64,000 bases of DNA, from positions 552,501 through 616,500 of the forward strand of contig NC_089852.1 in assembly GCF_036373705.1 (NCBI RefSeq), in the 5' to 3' direction. Origin of the DNA: Amia ocellicauda (taxonomy: Eukaryota; Chordata; Actinopteri; Amiiformes; Amiidae). How positions within the stretch are numbered: the stretch's first letter is position 1; each line of letters starts with the position of its first letter. Made by a program: the position numbers and the translations under genes. Below are positions 22,997 through 35,021 of the stretch, piece after piece. The notes under the pieces are model-generated. The model was not told where the DNA came from, made no database searches, and was given only the letters and a program-made list of their open reading frames with translations.

Positions 22997-25900
22997 TTTT
23001 GTGCTGGTTTGTCACATCAAGACCAGCCCAGTGGGGCAGTTCACACAAGACAGACCCCAGACAGGCACCTTTAATGTGTGCATACTGCAGCCAAAGCACT
23101 CCGCAGCAGGGAGATGGACACTGTGGTTTATTTCTATCTGTGCTTGTCCCAAATAAGATACATATATCTTCATCTCGTTAGCAAATATCTGCTTTTCTTA
23201 GTCCTTCTTCGTTTCGTTCAGGGCAGCTTTTAAGTAGAGAGTTTGCGGCCAAATTTCAACTTCTCATCAGCTGATTTCAAACCCTACCCTGTTTTAAGGT
23301 GATGTTGTCTTACGTCCGACAGTGAGAGAGGCAGGAAAGGAGGTCCACCCAACCCACCAGGTTGCTGTAGTTGATTGTCTTGAGTTTACCTTCCAAGACA
23401 CAGCTAGATAGGGGTCTTGAATTGGCGAGTGACGAGAAACCAGACGTGCAAGATGGGGCGAACAGTCACTCTGCCACTGTGGCACACATTATGCACGTTT
23501 GCGATGAGAGTAAGAGTGGACGTGCGTTTCTTTGGGCCTTTAATTCTTCACCCCTGTCTGAGGATTAGCAGTGGCCTTGTACGGGCTGGTCAGGATTCTT
23601 TCAGCTGAAAACAAGACCCTGAAACTCCTTCACTCCTCCTCGCTTTTTTGTGTGTGTCAAAAGAGGAAGCGGGCTGCAGCATATCGCAACAGGGGAAGTT
23701 CTACATCGGATGTAGAGAAAAATAAAAGAAACGTTCTTTCTTAATGCGTTTGGCCGTTATCTCAGAATGACTTCCTGTGGAAAGGAAGGCATTTGGCCGA
23801 CCGCAGCCCATGCGTGAATGCTGCAGGACAATGTGCAAGTTGCTTCCCATCTCCGCCGGTTCCTCCCGCTTGTCACCTTTCGTCCTGCTCTTGTTTTCGG
23901 AGGCACCGTCGTGGAATTTCTGGGGACTGACCCAACAGCAGCGTCAGTGATGGCGTTGAGAGGGTGCTGTGTTAATGCTGCTTAGCTAGAGGCTACTTTT
24001 GTTTTTTTCTGATGGAGATGTCCAGGTGCTGTCTGTCCTCTTTGTTCAGATTTGCTTTGACAGGACCCTGGGGTCGCAGGGGAAGCAGAAGGTCTAAGAA
24101 TAACTAGTTTATTCCCAGACCAGTTTCACAGCGGCGTCGTTCTGCAACTCTGTTCAATGTAAAGAAAGTGGGGGTGAAAGAAAGTGAACGTGATGCTCAA
24201 TCCTGTAGTTAAAAATGCAGCATTTAAAACAATCACTCATTAATAATAGACTGGATAGGATCCTTGATCACTTAGTTATTAATGGACACCAAACGAGCAC
24301 GATGGGGCGAATGGCCTCCTCTCGACTGGACACTGTCTTATGTTCTTATATTCTTAATATTTGTATTAGTATTTCTTTGCATACAGCTTACACAGCATTA
24401 AGAAAGTGCAGAAGTATAATCATTTCAAAATACAATCATTAAGATAGTTCAAGCTACTGAAGAGTAAATCAGAAGTATTCAGGAAAATTATTATTTCATT
24501 ATTTGTATTAATATTACAAGTACTTACACTCCAATGATGTAGATTTTAACAGACAATACCAGACTGGTTCAGACAATACTAACTGATGTATTTATACACA
24601 CATGGCATCCGAAACTAAAGCTTACTATACAGTTACCTAAAATAAAGGAGTTATTTCTGTGTTTTTACTTCTTCCTCTGCATCTGTGATGCTGCGTTTGG
24701 GTTGTGTCTCCCCCAGCTGTCACAGTGGTGGGTGTTGCTGGAAATTGCAAACACAAGTCACTGCTCGGCTGCTTCCCTTATTTCCTGAGCCTGCTTCTGT
24801 CAGTGGCACTCTCTCCAAGTCTCTCTCGGCTGCCCTGCGTCCGTCTGTCCGTCTGTCGTCACCCCACCAGGTGAGTCCTCGGACCTCTGGCCTCGCGGCT
24901 CAGTCTTGCGTTGTTGGCGTGGGTGTTGTCTGTCGGGATCCCTGAGTAGCAACTCCCCACAAACGCGTTCGTGTTTCAGTTCAGAGCGTAAGAACAGGGT
25001 CCAGCGAGGGGAGCAGCCTTCTGCCCATCTTACTCGTTCAGTTCCTCTGTAGCTTCTGGATCGGAGGGTCTGCAAAAGCCGTGTTTGGAATCTTTCAAGT
25101 GTACAAACGCACAAAAAAACGTAGTGAAAAGATGTGTTGTTGTCTTTAATTTTGCTTTTAATTTTATAGGGATTGTAGAACTGGTGGTTTACCTGTAGTT
25201 GAAAACAATCCTTAAAAACTTTACAGTTCCTCGTGGTGTCTTTAAGTGGGCTCTAGACTAGGCACGTTCCAGATTCCAGCTCTAGACACTTTTCTCGCTG
25301 GTTGGCTGCGTTCTCTGACTTCATAAGATAGATAGTTTCACAGCAGAAGAGGTTTCTAAAATAAATAGTGTTTGGTTTGAGAAGAAAAAGATTGGGGGTT
25401 CGAATGAGTTCTGCTGGGTTTAAATGTTTATGTCCGTCTCTAAATGCCTCTGAATACAAAAGTCTTCATTAATCTAGAGATAATGTATCATCATCATAAT
25501 AATATGCTATTCGCACGGGGGTGTGAATTATGAAGCTTTAACAGCTGCCAACACTACCTGGATTGTATATCTCATCTGAAACAGCGCACAGGTTCAGTGA
25601 CTTATTCAGTGTGACACCCCTGAGCTTTTATCAAGCTGGACCCCCGGACCACCTACCCCACGACACTACAATGATCTGGGCGTCACGTGTGTCAGCACAC
25701 AGACTCGCTAACCCTCGCGAATGCATACAAGTTACTTTCGCCCTTCGGCCTGGAAATCACACTGCTACTCCTGGACCTTTTCTAATTTGGGAAAGAACAG
25801 CTGAATAAGCAGAGTGGTTTTTAACTGGGTATGTTGACAATATTTAAACAAAGCAATACTAAATGTGAGTCATGTGTACCATGTACAGAACAGGGTAAAT

Positions 25901-26480
25901 AATGGAAATTCCAGGTTTTAGCTTCACTCACTATGCTTTTTAAACTGTTATTACTATTGTTAGGTGTGCTGTTAACTTCAGCCGTGACTAATCAGGTTTA
26001 AATGTGCACGAGACTTGTAGCTCAGATTCGGTAATGAAAGTGTTTTGAGTTTTGCTCTTGCAAACGCACGGGAGACCACAGGCGTGTGGTTGTGTTTGGA
26101 GAAACCTCTGTCCTGGATCACGAGGCGAATATAGAGCGATCGGACGAGGACTGAACATCCTTTTCATCTGACAGAGACCAGACCCCCCCCCGTGTGCTTT
26201 GTGCTCTTAGTGGTGACGGGGAGATACTTTATTCGTGCTGTGCTGCTCTTTCCACATCTATATTTCAAGAAGCGTTTTTGTTGATTGTGGAACAGATAAC
26301 CTCAAAGAAAATTGACATTGAAATCGCAAGTGGTTGGTCAGCGGACTCGGTGCCTCACAGAGCGCTGAGCCGGGTCAGGGGGACCTGTGGGGCGACAGAA
26401 CCATGCTATCTATAGCGACATAGCCAGGGCGCTGGGGAACTGCCACTCTCATGCCAAACTCAAACCGTGAGACCCAACAC
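22997..26480. other. Intergenic stretch between the TCAF copy and naa80
   Basis: No supported coding exon. A short CR1-like LINE 3' end lies at 24237-24353. A candidate 5' splice site follows GC-rich sequence at about 26500 (cctaggtgagtgaaag) and could end a non-coding naa80 exon, which I cannot confirm. Confidence 0.4.
24237..24353 (+). mobile_element. CR1/L2-like LINE 3' terminus (short)
   Basis: Matches the last 110 or so bases of the element at 39119-39750: gactggataggatccttgat, then accaaacgagcacgatgggg, then a ttctta-type terminal microsatellite. Confidence 0.8.
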
Positions 26481-26699
26481 AGATCGCATCAGGTCCTAGG
26501 TGAGTGAAAGTACGATCTCTTGAAGTCCAACAATGCAGCCGACCACATTGCAGAAGACACTTTGTCTTTTGAAAAGAAGAAGAGCAGAAGGATGTGAAGG
26601 TGGTGGTGGTGGGGGGGTTATCTGCACTGTTTGGTGAAATAATGTGAAATTGTGATGGAGTAATGCGTGTGGTTCCTCATTCTTGCATGTCTCTACTGT

Positions 26700-26754
26700 A
26701 TGTGTCAGTGTGTGTGTGAGAGAGAGGGAATGTGTGTCTGTGAGTAAGTGTAGA

Positions 26755-26802
<48 letters not shown>

Positions 26803-26890
26803 TTGGTGTGTGTGTGTGTGTGTGTGTCTGTGAGAGAGAGAAAGTGTAACTGTGTGTGTGTGAGAGTGTAGCTGTGTGTGTGTTTATGAG
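26700..26890. repeat. (GT)n/(GA)n compound microsatellite
   Basis: Alternating tgtg and gaga runs over nearly 200 bases. The frames through it encode only repetitive Cys/Val/Arg/Glu peptides. Confidence 0.95.
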
Positions 26891-27668
26891 CGAGATGCAG
26901 AGAGGAAGGAGGAGCTCTTGGTGTTCAGTGCCGCTTCCTCAGGCCTGTCGTGCTGTCCGGTGCTCCAGTCTGGACTCGTTTCTGCTCGACACTGAGACCG
27001 GCAGAGGGATGGGTTTCTGTTTTTTAACCTCGTGCGATCGCAGCGATGGAGTCTTGCGGCAGCCGAGGCGATGAGGCAGATCTCATGAAAGTGGAAATGG
27101 TGTTTTTTGTTGATATCTTTTGCAACGGGCCGAGCGATATTTACACGTTTCAATGCGGGAACGTGGTGCGGTCTCGGACAGACAGCCTCCAGTCCCGCAC
27201 TGTGACAGTCAAGCTGGGGCGAAACTTCACAACGGAGGGGGGGCAGCTCGGTGGGCAGCATGCAGAGATGTAAACCAGGTGTATCTGCTGACTCGGCTCT
27301 GTGCATCTTGCATGGCCTAACGCAGATGTTCACTTGCACATACAGCAGAGTATTATGCACAGGTTTGTCAGATGATGCACACTTGAGTTCAGCTCCATCA
27401 CCCGTTCATCTCCCTCTCAACCCCTTCCCATCTGTCACCTCTGAGTGGCCAGAGTCACAATCGGCTGAACCTCATTGAAGTGAAATTCGTATGGAGGTGT
27501 GAGAAGGTGGTCTACGCCTTGATGGCGGGGGGGCAGGAGATGAATGCAGTGTTTACAGTATCCGCACAGTGCATCTGATCCCCGAGCCGAGAGGTTGATC
27601 ACTCAGGTGTAAGTTTGAGACGCCAGTTTTTCTAGACATGCAGTGTTGTAACCGCGTTCCCCCTCCCC

Positions 27669-27674
<6 letters not shown>

Positions 27675-27710
<36 letters not shown>

Positions 27711-27722
27711 TTCTCTCTCTCT
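27675..27722. repeat. (CT)n tract just upstream of naa80 coding start
   Basis: Nearly pure CT run ending 15 bases before the naa80 ATG. It could serve as the polypyrimidine tract of a 5' UTR intron. Confidence 0.9.
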
Positions 27723-27736
27723 GGCTGCTGTGTGTC

Positions 27737-28627
27737 ATGTACGGCGGCTCCAGGGGTGATGGGCAGGTGTGGGCGGTGCCCTTACACCGGCGGGCAGACC
27801 TGCTGGGCGCCTGCGCCGACCTCATGAACGCAGAGTGGCAGCGCAGTCAAGGGGCCCGGATTCACTCCCTGGAGAAATCCTGCGACGACTTCCCTCTGTG
27901 TCTGGTGCTGCTGCGGCGGGGGGCCGGGGGGCAGGGCGAGAAGCTGCTGGGCCACGCCAGGCTGTCCCGAGTGGTGGGGCAGAGGAGCAGTCTGTTCGTC
28001 GAGTCGGTGGTGGTGGCACTCGACGAACGGGGCAAGGGCTACGGGCGGCAGCTGATGGAGGAGGCCGAGAGGTACGCCAGGGGCCGGGGCTTCCGCCGGC
28101 TCTGCCTGACCACCCACGATAAGCAGCACTTCTACGCCCGCCTGGGCTTCGTCCTCTCGCGGCCCGTGCAGAGCGCCGGGGCCATGACCGCCTTCGTCCC
28201 CATGGAGGCACTGCTGAGGTTCTCCCGGCCAGCGGCAGGAGACGAAGACGATGATTGTGACTGGAGGGGTCCGGTCCCCACCCCGCCACCCTCATCCCTG
28301 CCGCTGCCTGGGGAGAGGCCTACCCACTCTGTAGCCCCTCACTCCCCTGTAGCTCCTCCCTTAGCCACTCGCCCTGTACCTCCTGCCTCCCCTCCACCAG
28401 CTGTCTCTGCTGTGAACGTCCCTTCCTTCCTCAGTACCTCTGCCCCTCCTCCTCCTCCTCCTCCTCCTCCTCCCCAATCCACACCTCCTCCTCCTCCTAC
28501 TCCTCCTCCCTCTGCCCACACCCGGTCCTCAGCCTCCTTGGCCCTTCCCTCCTCTAAGACGTTACTGGAGACGCCCTACAGGGATGCTAAAGGACAGCCG
28601 ATCTTCTGGATGCAGAAGGACATCTGA
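27737..28627 (+). CDS. naa80: N-alpha-acetyltransferase 80 (actin N-terminal acetyltransferase)
   Basis: A single coding exon gives 296 residues. The GNAT fold starts at VPLHRRADLLGACADLMNAEW. The acetyl-CoA loop is visible as ERGKGYGRQLMEEAERYARG, with RLCLTTHDKQHFYARLGF after it. The C-terminal half is Pro-rich, with a run of ten prolines, and ends GQPIFWMQKDI, nearly the human ending. NAA80 acetylates the processed acidic N-terminus of actin in the cytosol, and its Pro-rich loop recruits actin-profilin. ATG at 27737 is the first in-frame methionine next to the domain; an upstream coding exon spliced in after the CT tract is possible. The downstream neighbour is a hyaluronidase gene, as in mammals. 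Confidence 0.93.
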   Translation: MYGGSRGDGQVWAVPLHRRADLLGACADLMNAEWQRSQGARIHSLEKSCDDFPLCLVLLRRGAGGQGEKLLGHARLSRVVGQRSSLFVESVVVALDERGKGYGRQLMEEAERYARGRGFRRLCLTTHDKQHFYARLGFVLSRPVQSAGAMTAFVPMEALLRFSRPAAGDEDDDCDWRGPVPTPPPSSLPLPGERPTHSVAPHSPVAPPLATRPVPPASPPPAVSAVNVPSFLSTSAPPPPPPPPPPQSTPPPPPTPPPSAHTRSSASLALPSSKTLLETPYRDAKGQPIFWMQKDI

Positions 28628-29690
28628 GTCTTGGCTGGATGCCACCCCCCCCCCCCACTGTAGTGCGGGGGAATCGAGGGGGCCTCTACAGGGACTGGGC
28701 ACCGGAAGACTCTTGGGGTCTCTGGACTCAAGCCAGCGCCTGCCAAACGATTTCCCACACTGCGATTCATAGCATTCATACAAAGGAAAACATGTAATTT
28801 CCGATAAAAATGCAACACCAATACCGAATATTTTGATGGATTTTTAAAAACCGGTGTTTGGGAGCCGCTGCAGTAGAACACCCCTGTCATGGTTCCACTT
28901 GGCCCAGTAATGCTCTGTTAATCGTTTTTTTAATTCGCCCATTGCAGCAGGCATCCAGGCAGAGAGAAGATCCAGCGACACGTGTTTTTATTTTAATTCT
29001 CACGGTTGTTGCCTGGAGTTGTCTGAAGCGTTGCATTTAAGTTTGTCAAACATCCACTGGAGGGCAAGATGAGCCTGCCCTAAGATTGGCTCTTGCAGTG
29101 TATACTGAGCTGAATTTTGTGTTGTGGAGGGAAATGGGCTTCTAAATTCACTTCCGTCCAATCAGGGTCTGCTGCAGGCTGTTCTCTTCATCGGTGTCCC
29201 ACAACTCGGCAATGAAACGAATCATCCAGTCTTATAATTGTTTGTATCTGTTTTGTGTTAAAATTAGTCACCCTTAATTTGTCCTTGTTGCCTAGGTGCC
29301 TTGTTCTTTGGTGACTGCATTATTTCTGGTGTTTTAGCTTTATATTAAAACATCTTTGAACATCATCAAAGGCTCCTGTTGTGATTGGGGGGCATGCAGA
29401 GCTCTCATTTCAAGCAGTTTATTGGAAGAAGTGGAGAAATGGCTGATTACATGCATTTGTGTTGTTTTCCAGGATCTGCCAGCCCTTGTTAATTTGCTAC
29501 TAAAGGCAATGATAGCCAATTGAAGATATAAACGATTATCTTCTCCTTAGCCTGGAAAATGTGTTGATGCAAGTTACAAAGAAGTCAGTGAAACCGCATC
29601 AAACAACATGTCAGTAAAACAACAGGAGCGTGTGTCATGCCTCTTCCCACATGTGTAGCTTCCAGATTGTGTGCTTTGGTGAAGAAACAA
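28628..29690. other. naa80 3' flank and intergenic DNA
   Basis: A C run at about 28647-28660, then unremarkable sequence with no coding support. Confidence 0.5.
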
Positions 29691-29694
29691 GGAC

Positions 29695-30238
29695 TTGTCT
29701 GCAGTGAGGGGTGGAGGGTCCACAGTGAGGGGTGGAGGGTCCGCAGTGAGGAGTGGAGGGTCCGCAGTGGGGGGTCTGCAGTGGCGAGTCTGCAGTGAGG
29801 GGTGGAGGGTCTGTGAGGGGTGGAGGGTCCACAGTGAGGGGTGGAGGGTCCGCAGTGAGGAGTGGAGGGTCCGCAGTGGGGGGTCTGCAGTGGCGAGTCT
29901 GCAGTGAGGGGTGGAGGGTCTGTGAGGGGTGGAGGGTCCGCAGTGGGGGGTCTGAAGTGGCGAGTCCGCAGTGAGGGGTGGAGGGTCCGCAGTGGAGAGT
30001 CTGCAGTGAGGGGTGGAGGGTTTGCAGTGGAGGGTCCGCAGTGGAGGGTCCACAGTGGAGGGTCTGTAGTGAGGGGAGGAGGGTCCCAGCAGCAGGACAA
30101 GAATGCGGAGAGCGGTGGAGCATCCGCAGTGAGGGGTTGAGGGTGTGTAATGAGGGGTAGAGGGTTCGCAGTGAGCAGTGGAGGGTCCGCAGTGAGGGCT
30201 GAAGGGTCTGCATTGAGCAGTGGAGGGTCCGCCGTGAG
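29695..30238. repeat. GC-rich minisatellite upstream of the hyaluronidase coding exon
   Basis: Tandem, imperfect units of about 19-27 bases built from gtggagggtccgcagtgagg and variants (tctgcagtgg, tccacagtga). A block of about 110 bases is itself repeated (for example 29700-29810 and 29820-29930). It ends about 30 bases before the 5' UTR splice acceptor at 30270. The Pro/Thr/Leu-rich antisense frames here are by-products of the repeat. Confidence 0.93.
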
Positions 30239-30323
30239 GCTGCCCCAGTTAAACTGCGCTGTGTTCACAGGGAGGACCGTGACGTGTGGAACCCTGGCTC
30301 TGCTCCTCAACCCAAGAGCGGCC

Positions 30324-33300
30324 ATGCTGCGAGGGGGCTCCGCTCTCCCCCTTCTCGTCCTGCTGCTGGGAGCTTGGGGGGTGTGTGCCAATGCAGGCGC
30401 CACCACCACTTCCGCTGGTGCCTTCCCAATCATCCACTGCCGGCCCTTCGTGGTGGTGTGGAACATGCCCACGGAGCAGTGCCAGGAGAGGCATGGCGTG
30501 AGCATCGACCTGAGCACCTTCGACATTATCCAGAACCGGCAGCAGCGATTCCTGGGCCAGAACATGACCATCTTCTACCGCAACAAGCTGGGCTTATACC
30601 CCTACATCTCCCAGGACGGTCGCGAGGTGAATGGGGGCGTCCCTCAGCAGGCCACACTGGAGGAGCATCTGCGCAGAGCCAGCGGGACGATCCGGTCTTG
30701 GCTGCGGCCCAACTTCGGCGGTCTGGCCGTGATTGACTGGGAGGACTGGCGCCCACTCTGGGTGCGCAACTGGGACACCAAGAAGAAGTACCAACATGTA
30801 TCCATGAGGCTGGCGAGGCAGCAGCACCCACAGCTGCCCGTGAGGGAACTGGCACAGGTGGCGCAGGAGGAGTTCGAGACGGGTGCCAGGGCGATCATGG
30901 AGCGCACCCTTCAGCTGGGCGTTGGACTGCGACCCTCGGGACTGTGGGGCTACTATGGCTTCCCCGACTGCTACAACTACTACAAGCAGCAGAGCAGCAC
31001 CAGCTACACCGGACACTGCCATCCCAGCACAGCCCAGAGGAATGACCGGCTGGACTGGCTGTGGCAGAACTCCACCGCCATCTACCCCAGCATCTACCTG
31101 CCACACCAGCTGGCCTCCAGGGAGGAAGCTGGCCTCTTCGTCCGCTACAGGGTGCTGGAGGCCATGAGGGTGGCATCCACCTTCCGCTCTGCCCGCGGTG
31201 CCCGGCCTGTGTTGCCCTACGCCAGGGTGGCCTTCGCACACACCCTCCAGTACCTGGGCCAGGTAAGGTAGACAAGCACACCTGTACACACACCTCAAAG
31301 GCCATGCACCCTGTGTGAGGTGGCCATATTTGAAAAAATATAATTCTTTCCCTTCTGTCGTTCACCTGTCCAGGAGAGTTATTTTGTTTTGTTACTTTAC
31401 CATGGGCAAGAACAGGTGCAGGGAACTTGCGAACGTATTATATCGGACTTTGTTTGCTTCCCTTGTTGTGACCCATGTTTCTGAGAGCCAATAGCAGCCC
31501 TCGCTTCTTGTGCAGGCGGCACAGAGAGAGATTATTCTTATTATTATTTTTATTTCTTGGCAGACACCCTTATGCAGGGTGACTTACAACATAGGTGTAA
31601 AACAAAGTGCAAAAATACAGAGATGAAGGGTTACCACTTGTGTATAATATCTCAGTGAGCTGCAAAGCCAGACTTCGGTGCCTGTCAGCAGCCGGAGATC
31701 CCAGCTCTATATTCCCTGCCTTCCCTAGTGAGGGTCATCTCTCCAGCCCTGTATGTTCATCCACCCAGCATCCATCACTCCAGCTGGCTGTCGGAGGGGG
31801 AGCAGGGACAGGGTCCGGCACCGTATTTATATTTGTGGTGTTATTTGTTTGCCCCTGCTATTTACCCGATCCTGCTGGGGGTCCCCATGCAGCCCTGCTG
31901 GTCTTGCCTCAGGTTTGCTGCCAGAAATAGCTCCCTAATATCCTACAGGGGCTTTGTGGGGAGAATCCATGTTCCTGCTGTCGCTCATGGTCACGCAGAT
32001 TGGCTGACAGGGGCTTTGACCCCAATATAGATGTAGATGCCTCCCCACCGCTGCCTCCCCTTTATTAGGAGTGTGTGTGTGCGGCGGTCATAGTTTGAAG
32101 TACTTTGACCTGCTCGGTCTTCAGTGGAGTTTTTCAGCCAAATCCAAGGCCGGGAGTGTGTCAGTGTGGTACAGTGTGAGTGTGTCAGTGCGGTACAGTG
32201 AGAGTGTGTTGTTGTTGCAGAGGGAGCTGGAGCAGACCCTGGGGGAGAGTGCAGCACTAGGGGCGGCTGGGGTTGTGCTGTGGGGGGAGCAGCGCTTTGC
32301 CAACTCCAAGGTCTGTCCATCTCACTGTCCACATCTAAGTGTCTGTCTCTGTGTGCATCTACAACCCCAATTCCGAAAAAGTTGGGGTTCACCCTGTACT
32401 ATATTGAAAACACATTATTAACACATTATTGTTTTACTTTGTGAATTTAATTTATTTTTGAAAATATACACTTATTTCAAACTGATGACTGCAACACACT
32501 CCAAAAAAGTTGGGACAGTTGACTGTTTACCACTGTGTAAATCACCTTTTCTTCTAATAACACTTATTAAGCGTTTGGGCACTGAAGACACCAGTTGGTT
32601 AAGTTTAGCAAGCGGGATTTTCCCCCATTCATCCATTAAGCATTTCTTCAGCTGCGCAACTGTACGGGGCCTTTGTTGTCTTATTTTGCGCTTCATAATG
32701 CACCACACATTGTCAATGGGAGACAGGTCAGGACTGCAGGCAGGCCATGCTGGCACCCGCACTCTCTGCTTACGCAGACCATGCACTTGTAATCTGGGCA
32801 GAATGTGGTTTGGCGTTGTCCTGCTGGAAAATGCAGGGACGTCCCTGGAAAAGATTACATCTGGATGGCAGCATATGTCGCTCCAAAATGTGTACATATC
32901 TTTCTGCATTAATGGTGCCCTCACAGATGTGCAAGTTGCCCATGCCATGGGCACTGACACACCCCCATACCATGACAGACGCCGGCTTATATACCTGACG
33001 CTGATAACAGCTTGGATGGTCCTTTTCCTCTTTGGCCTGGAGAACACGACGGCTATTTTGTCCAAAAACTATTTGAAATGTTGACTCGTCGGACCACAAA
33101 ACACAATTCCACTGTGCTGCTGTCCATCTCAGATGAGACCGAGCCCAGAGAAGTCGGTGGCGCTTCTGGACAGTGTTGATGTATTACTTCTACTTTGCAT
33201 AGTAAAGCCTTAATTTGCATCTGTGGATACAGCGGCGAATGGTGTTGACTGACAAAGGTTTACCAAAGTATTCCCGAGTTCATGTCAGGATATCCATTAC

Positions 33301-34194
33301 AGACTCATGATGGTTTTAAGACAGTGTCGTCTGAGGGATCGGAAATCACGCACATTCAGAACTGGTTTCTGGCCTTGCCCTTTGTGCTCCGAGATTTGAC
33401 CGGATTCCTTGAATCTTTTAATTATATTGTGCACTGCAGAAGGTGAAATGCCCAAAATCCTACCGATTTGTCTTTGGGGAATATCGTTGTTGATTATTTG
33501 CTGACGCATCTGCTGGGAGATTGGCGAGCCTCAACCCATCCTTGCTCTCGAAGGACTAGGCCTTTTTTGGAGGCTCCTTATATACTATGATTACACGATT
33601 GCCTCACCTGTTTCACATCACCTTCTAATTTCAACTCGTCACATCGCTATTAGTCCTAAATTGCCCCTGACCCAACTTTTTTGGAACGTGTTGCATGCAT
33701 CAATTTCAAAATAAACGTTTACCTTAAAAAAAACTATGCAGTTGATTAGGTAAAACATTGTCTTTAGATGTTTTTTGCTTAAATACAAGTTAAAGTACAT
33801 TTACAAATTACTCCTCTTTGTTTTTATTAGCATTTTCCATCCATTTATCTCTGTGTGTTTGTCTCTCTGTGTCTAACTGTGTTTGTCTTGGTTTTTGTCT
33901 GCCTGTCTGTCTGTCTGTGTCCAGCGCAACTGTGAGGTCCTCAGGGACTATGTGGATTCCGTCCTGGGCGGCTATGTGAGGAAGCTGACCTCAGCCGCCT
34001 CTCAGTGCAGCCAAAGCCGGTGCAGCGGAAACGGGCGCTGTGCCCGTCAGGACAGGGACTCCAGCGCCAGCCTGACCCTCCCCAGCGCCCGCTCCCCGGG
34101 GGCCCCGCCAGACCTCGACGCACTGGGCTCCTCCTTCATCTGTGTGTGCTACCCGGGCTGGACGGGTCAGAGGTGCCAGAACCGGCTGCGCTGA
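30324..34194 (+). CDS. hyal3: Hyaluronidase (HYAL1/HYAL3-like), GH56 family
   Basis: Three coding exons, 30324-31262, 32221-32310 and 33925-34194, join in frame to 432 residues. A 5' UTR acceptor lies at 30270. Residues 1-25 form a signal peptide. The GH56 core has RPFVVVWNMPTEQC, QNMTIFYRNKLGLYPY and the catalytic motif GLAVIDWEDWRP (Asp138, proton donor Glu140), then GLWGYYGFPDCYNYY. The short second exon encodes GESAALGAAGVVLWG. The last exon has an EGF-like Cys cluster (CSQSRCSGNGRC ... CVCYPGWTGQRCQ). The enzyme hydrolyses hyaluronan in lysosomes or outside the cell. Position beside naa80 favours hyal3; residues are a mix of HYAL1, 2 and 3, so the paralogue is less certain. AATAAA lies at 34328. 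Confidence 0.9.
31525..31612 (+). repeat. Possible SINE/LINE tail
   Basis: The sequence tttcttggcagacaccctta followed by tgcagggtgacttacaac resembles a dispersed repeat common in ray-finned fish introns. It lies in intron 1 of the hyaluronidase gene. Called from memory of the motif, with no second copy in the window. Confidence 0.4.
32361..33720 (-). mobile_element. Degenerate Tc1-like transposon in hyaluronidase intron 2
   Basis: It begins with the terminal-repeat motif acaaccccaattccgaaaaa. The minus strand encodes broken transposase pieces: helix-turn-helix blocks near 33300-33500 (MRQQIINNDIPQRQIGRILG), QQDNAKPHSAQIT, and SPDLSPIDNVWCIMKRKIRQ, where the expected catalytic Glu reads Asp. 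Several frameshifts separate them. The sub-terminal ccaacttttttggaa box is present near 33675, but the matching outer terminal repeat at the far end is missing. Confidence 0.85.
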
Positions 34195-34461
34195 CAGAGT
34201 GGGCTCGAGTCGGCCGCACCGTCCCCTCACAGCGACTTCTGGGCACAGATAGCTATTGCCTAGCACCACGGATGTTATCAGAAACAGAGGTTGTAAGTAA
34301 GTCTGCAATTCTTGCAGTTCTTAACTTAATAAAATAAATGTATACAGATCTGTGTGGATTATTCTAAATGGCTCACAGCTCTGCTCAGACACAGAAACAC
34401 AAATGCAAAGTTTATTTTATTTCTTTAGAAAACGACAATAAATATATGGTCAGAATACAGC

Positions 34462-34585
34462 AGATCTCTCTCTCTCCCCCATTCTCTCACTCTCTCATTC
34501 CCTCACTCTCTCTCTCTCCCCCATTCTCTCACTCTCTCATTCCCTCACTCTCTCTCTCTCCCCCATTCTCTCACTCTCTCTCTCT
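34462..34585. repeat. Pyrimidine-rich minisatellite
   Basis: About three copies of a unit of roughly 50 bases built from tctctctctcccccattctc and actctctcattccctcac, downstream of the hyaluronidase polyadenylation signal. Confidence 0.9.
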
Positions 34586-35021
34586 GATTTGCTGGACTAT
34601 CCCTCAGTTTTTGTCACTGTCCAATAGGAATCCCATTCTGTGTCAGATGATCTTATGGTGAGAGATGCGCACCTGTCAATCATCCAATCAGTCTGTCTGT
34701 CCTTTCATCCCTCACACACTCAGAAGGTCTTTATGAAACTAAAACAATTAACAAAATATACACAGGTTTGAGATGAGCGCCCCACTACTTGCTGTCATAA
34801 TTGAAAAGATTAATCGCTTCGTTTTTTTCTATGCTATTGTTACAATTTTCTTCCGCTGCCATTTCAGACGCAGCGTTTTAGAGTCCCTCTCCTCAGTCTG
34901 CGTGTCCTGTATTCGAGCTCCCTTATGGGTTTCAGCCAGTTTGGCCCGTTCCTGTATGTCCATCCGTACGTACGTCCGTCGGTCCCTCTGAGCCGTCCCT
35001 CTGGCTTTAGAGCAGGAAGTC

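Noticed and set aside
22347-23099. 250-codon minus-strand frame
   Set aside because: It lies in CpG-rich DNA with few stops, has low-complexity Arg/Pro/Ala composition and no recognisable domain.
27782-28295. Long frames antisense or out of frame to naa80
   Set aside because: GC-rich shadows of the naa80 coding exon.
29574-30571. Pro/Thr/Leu-rich minus-strand frames of up to 328 codons
   Set aside because: Antisense of the minisatellite and of the hyaluronidase first exon.
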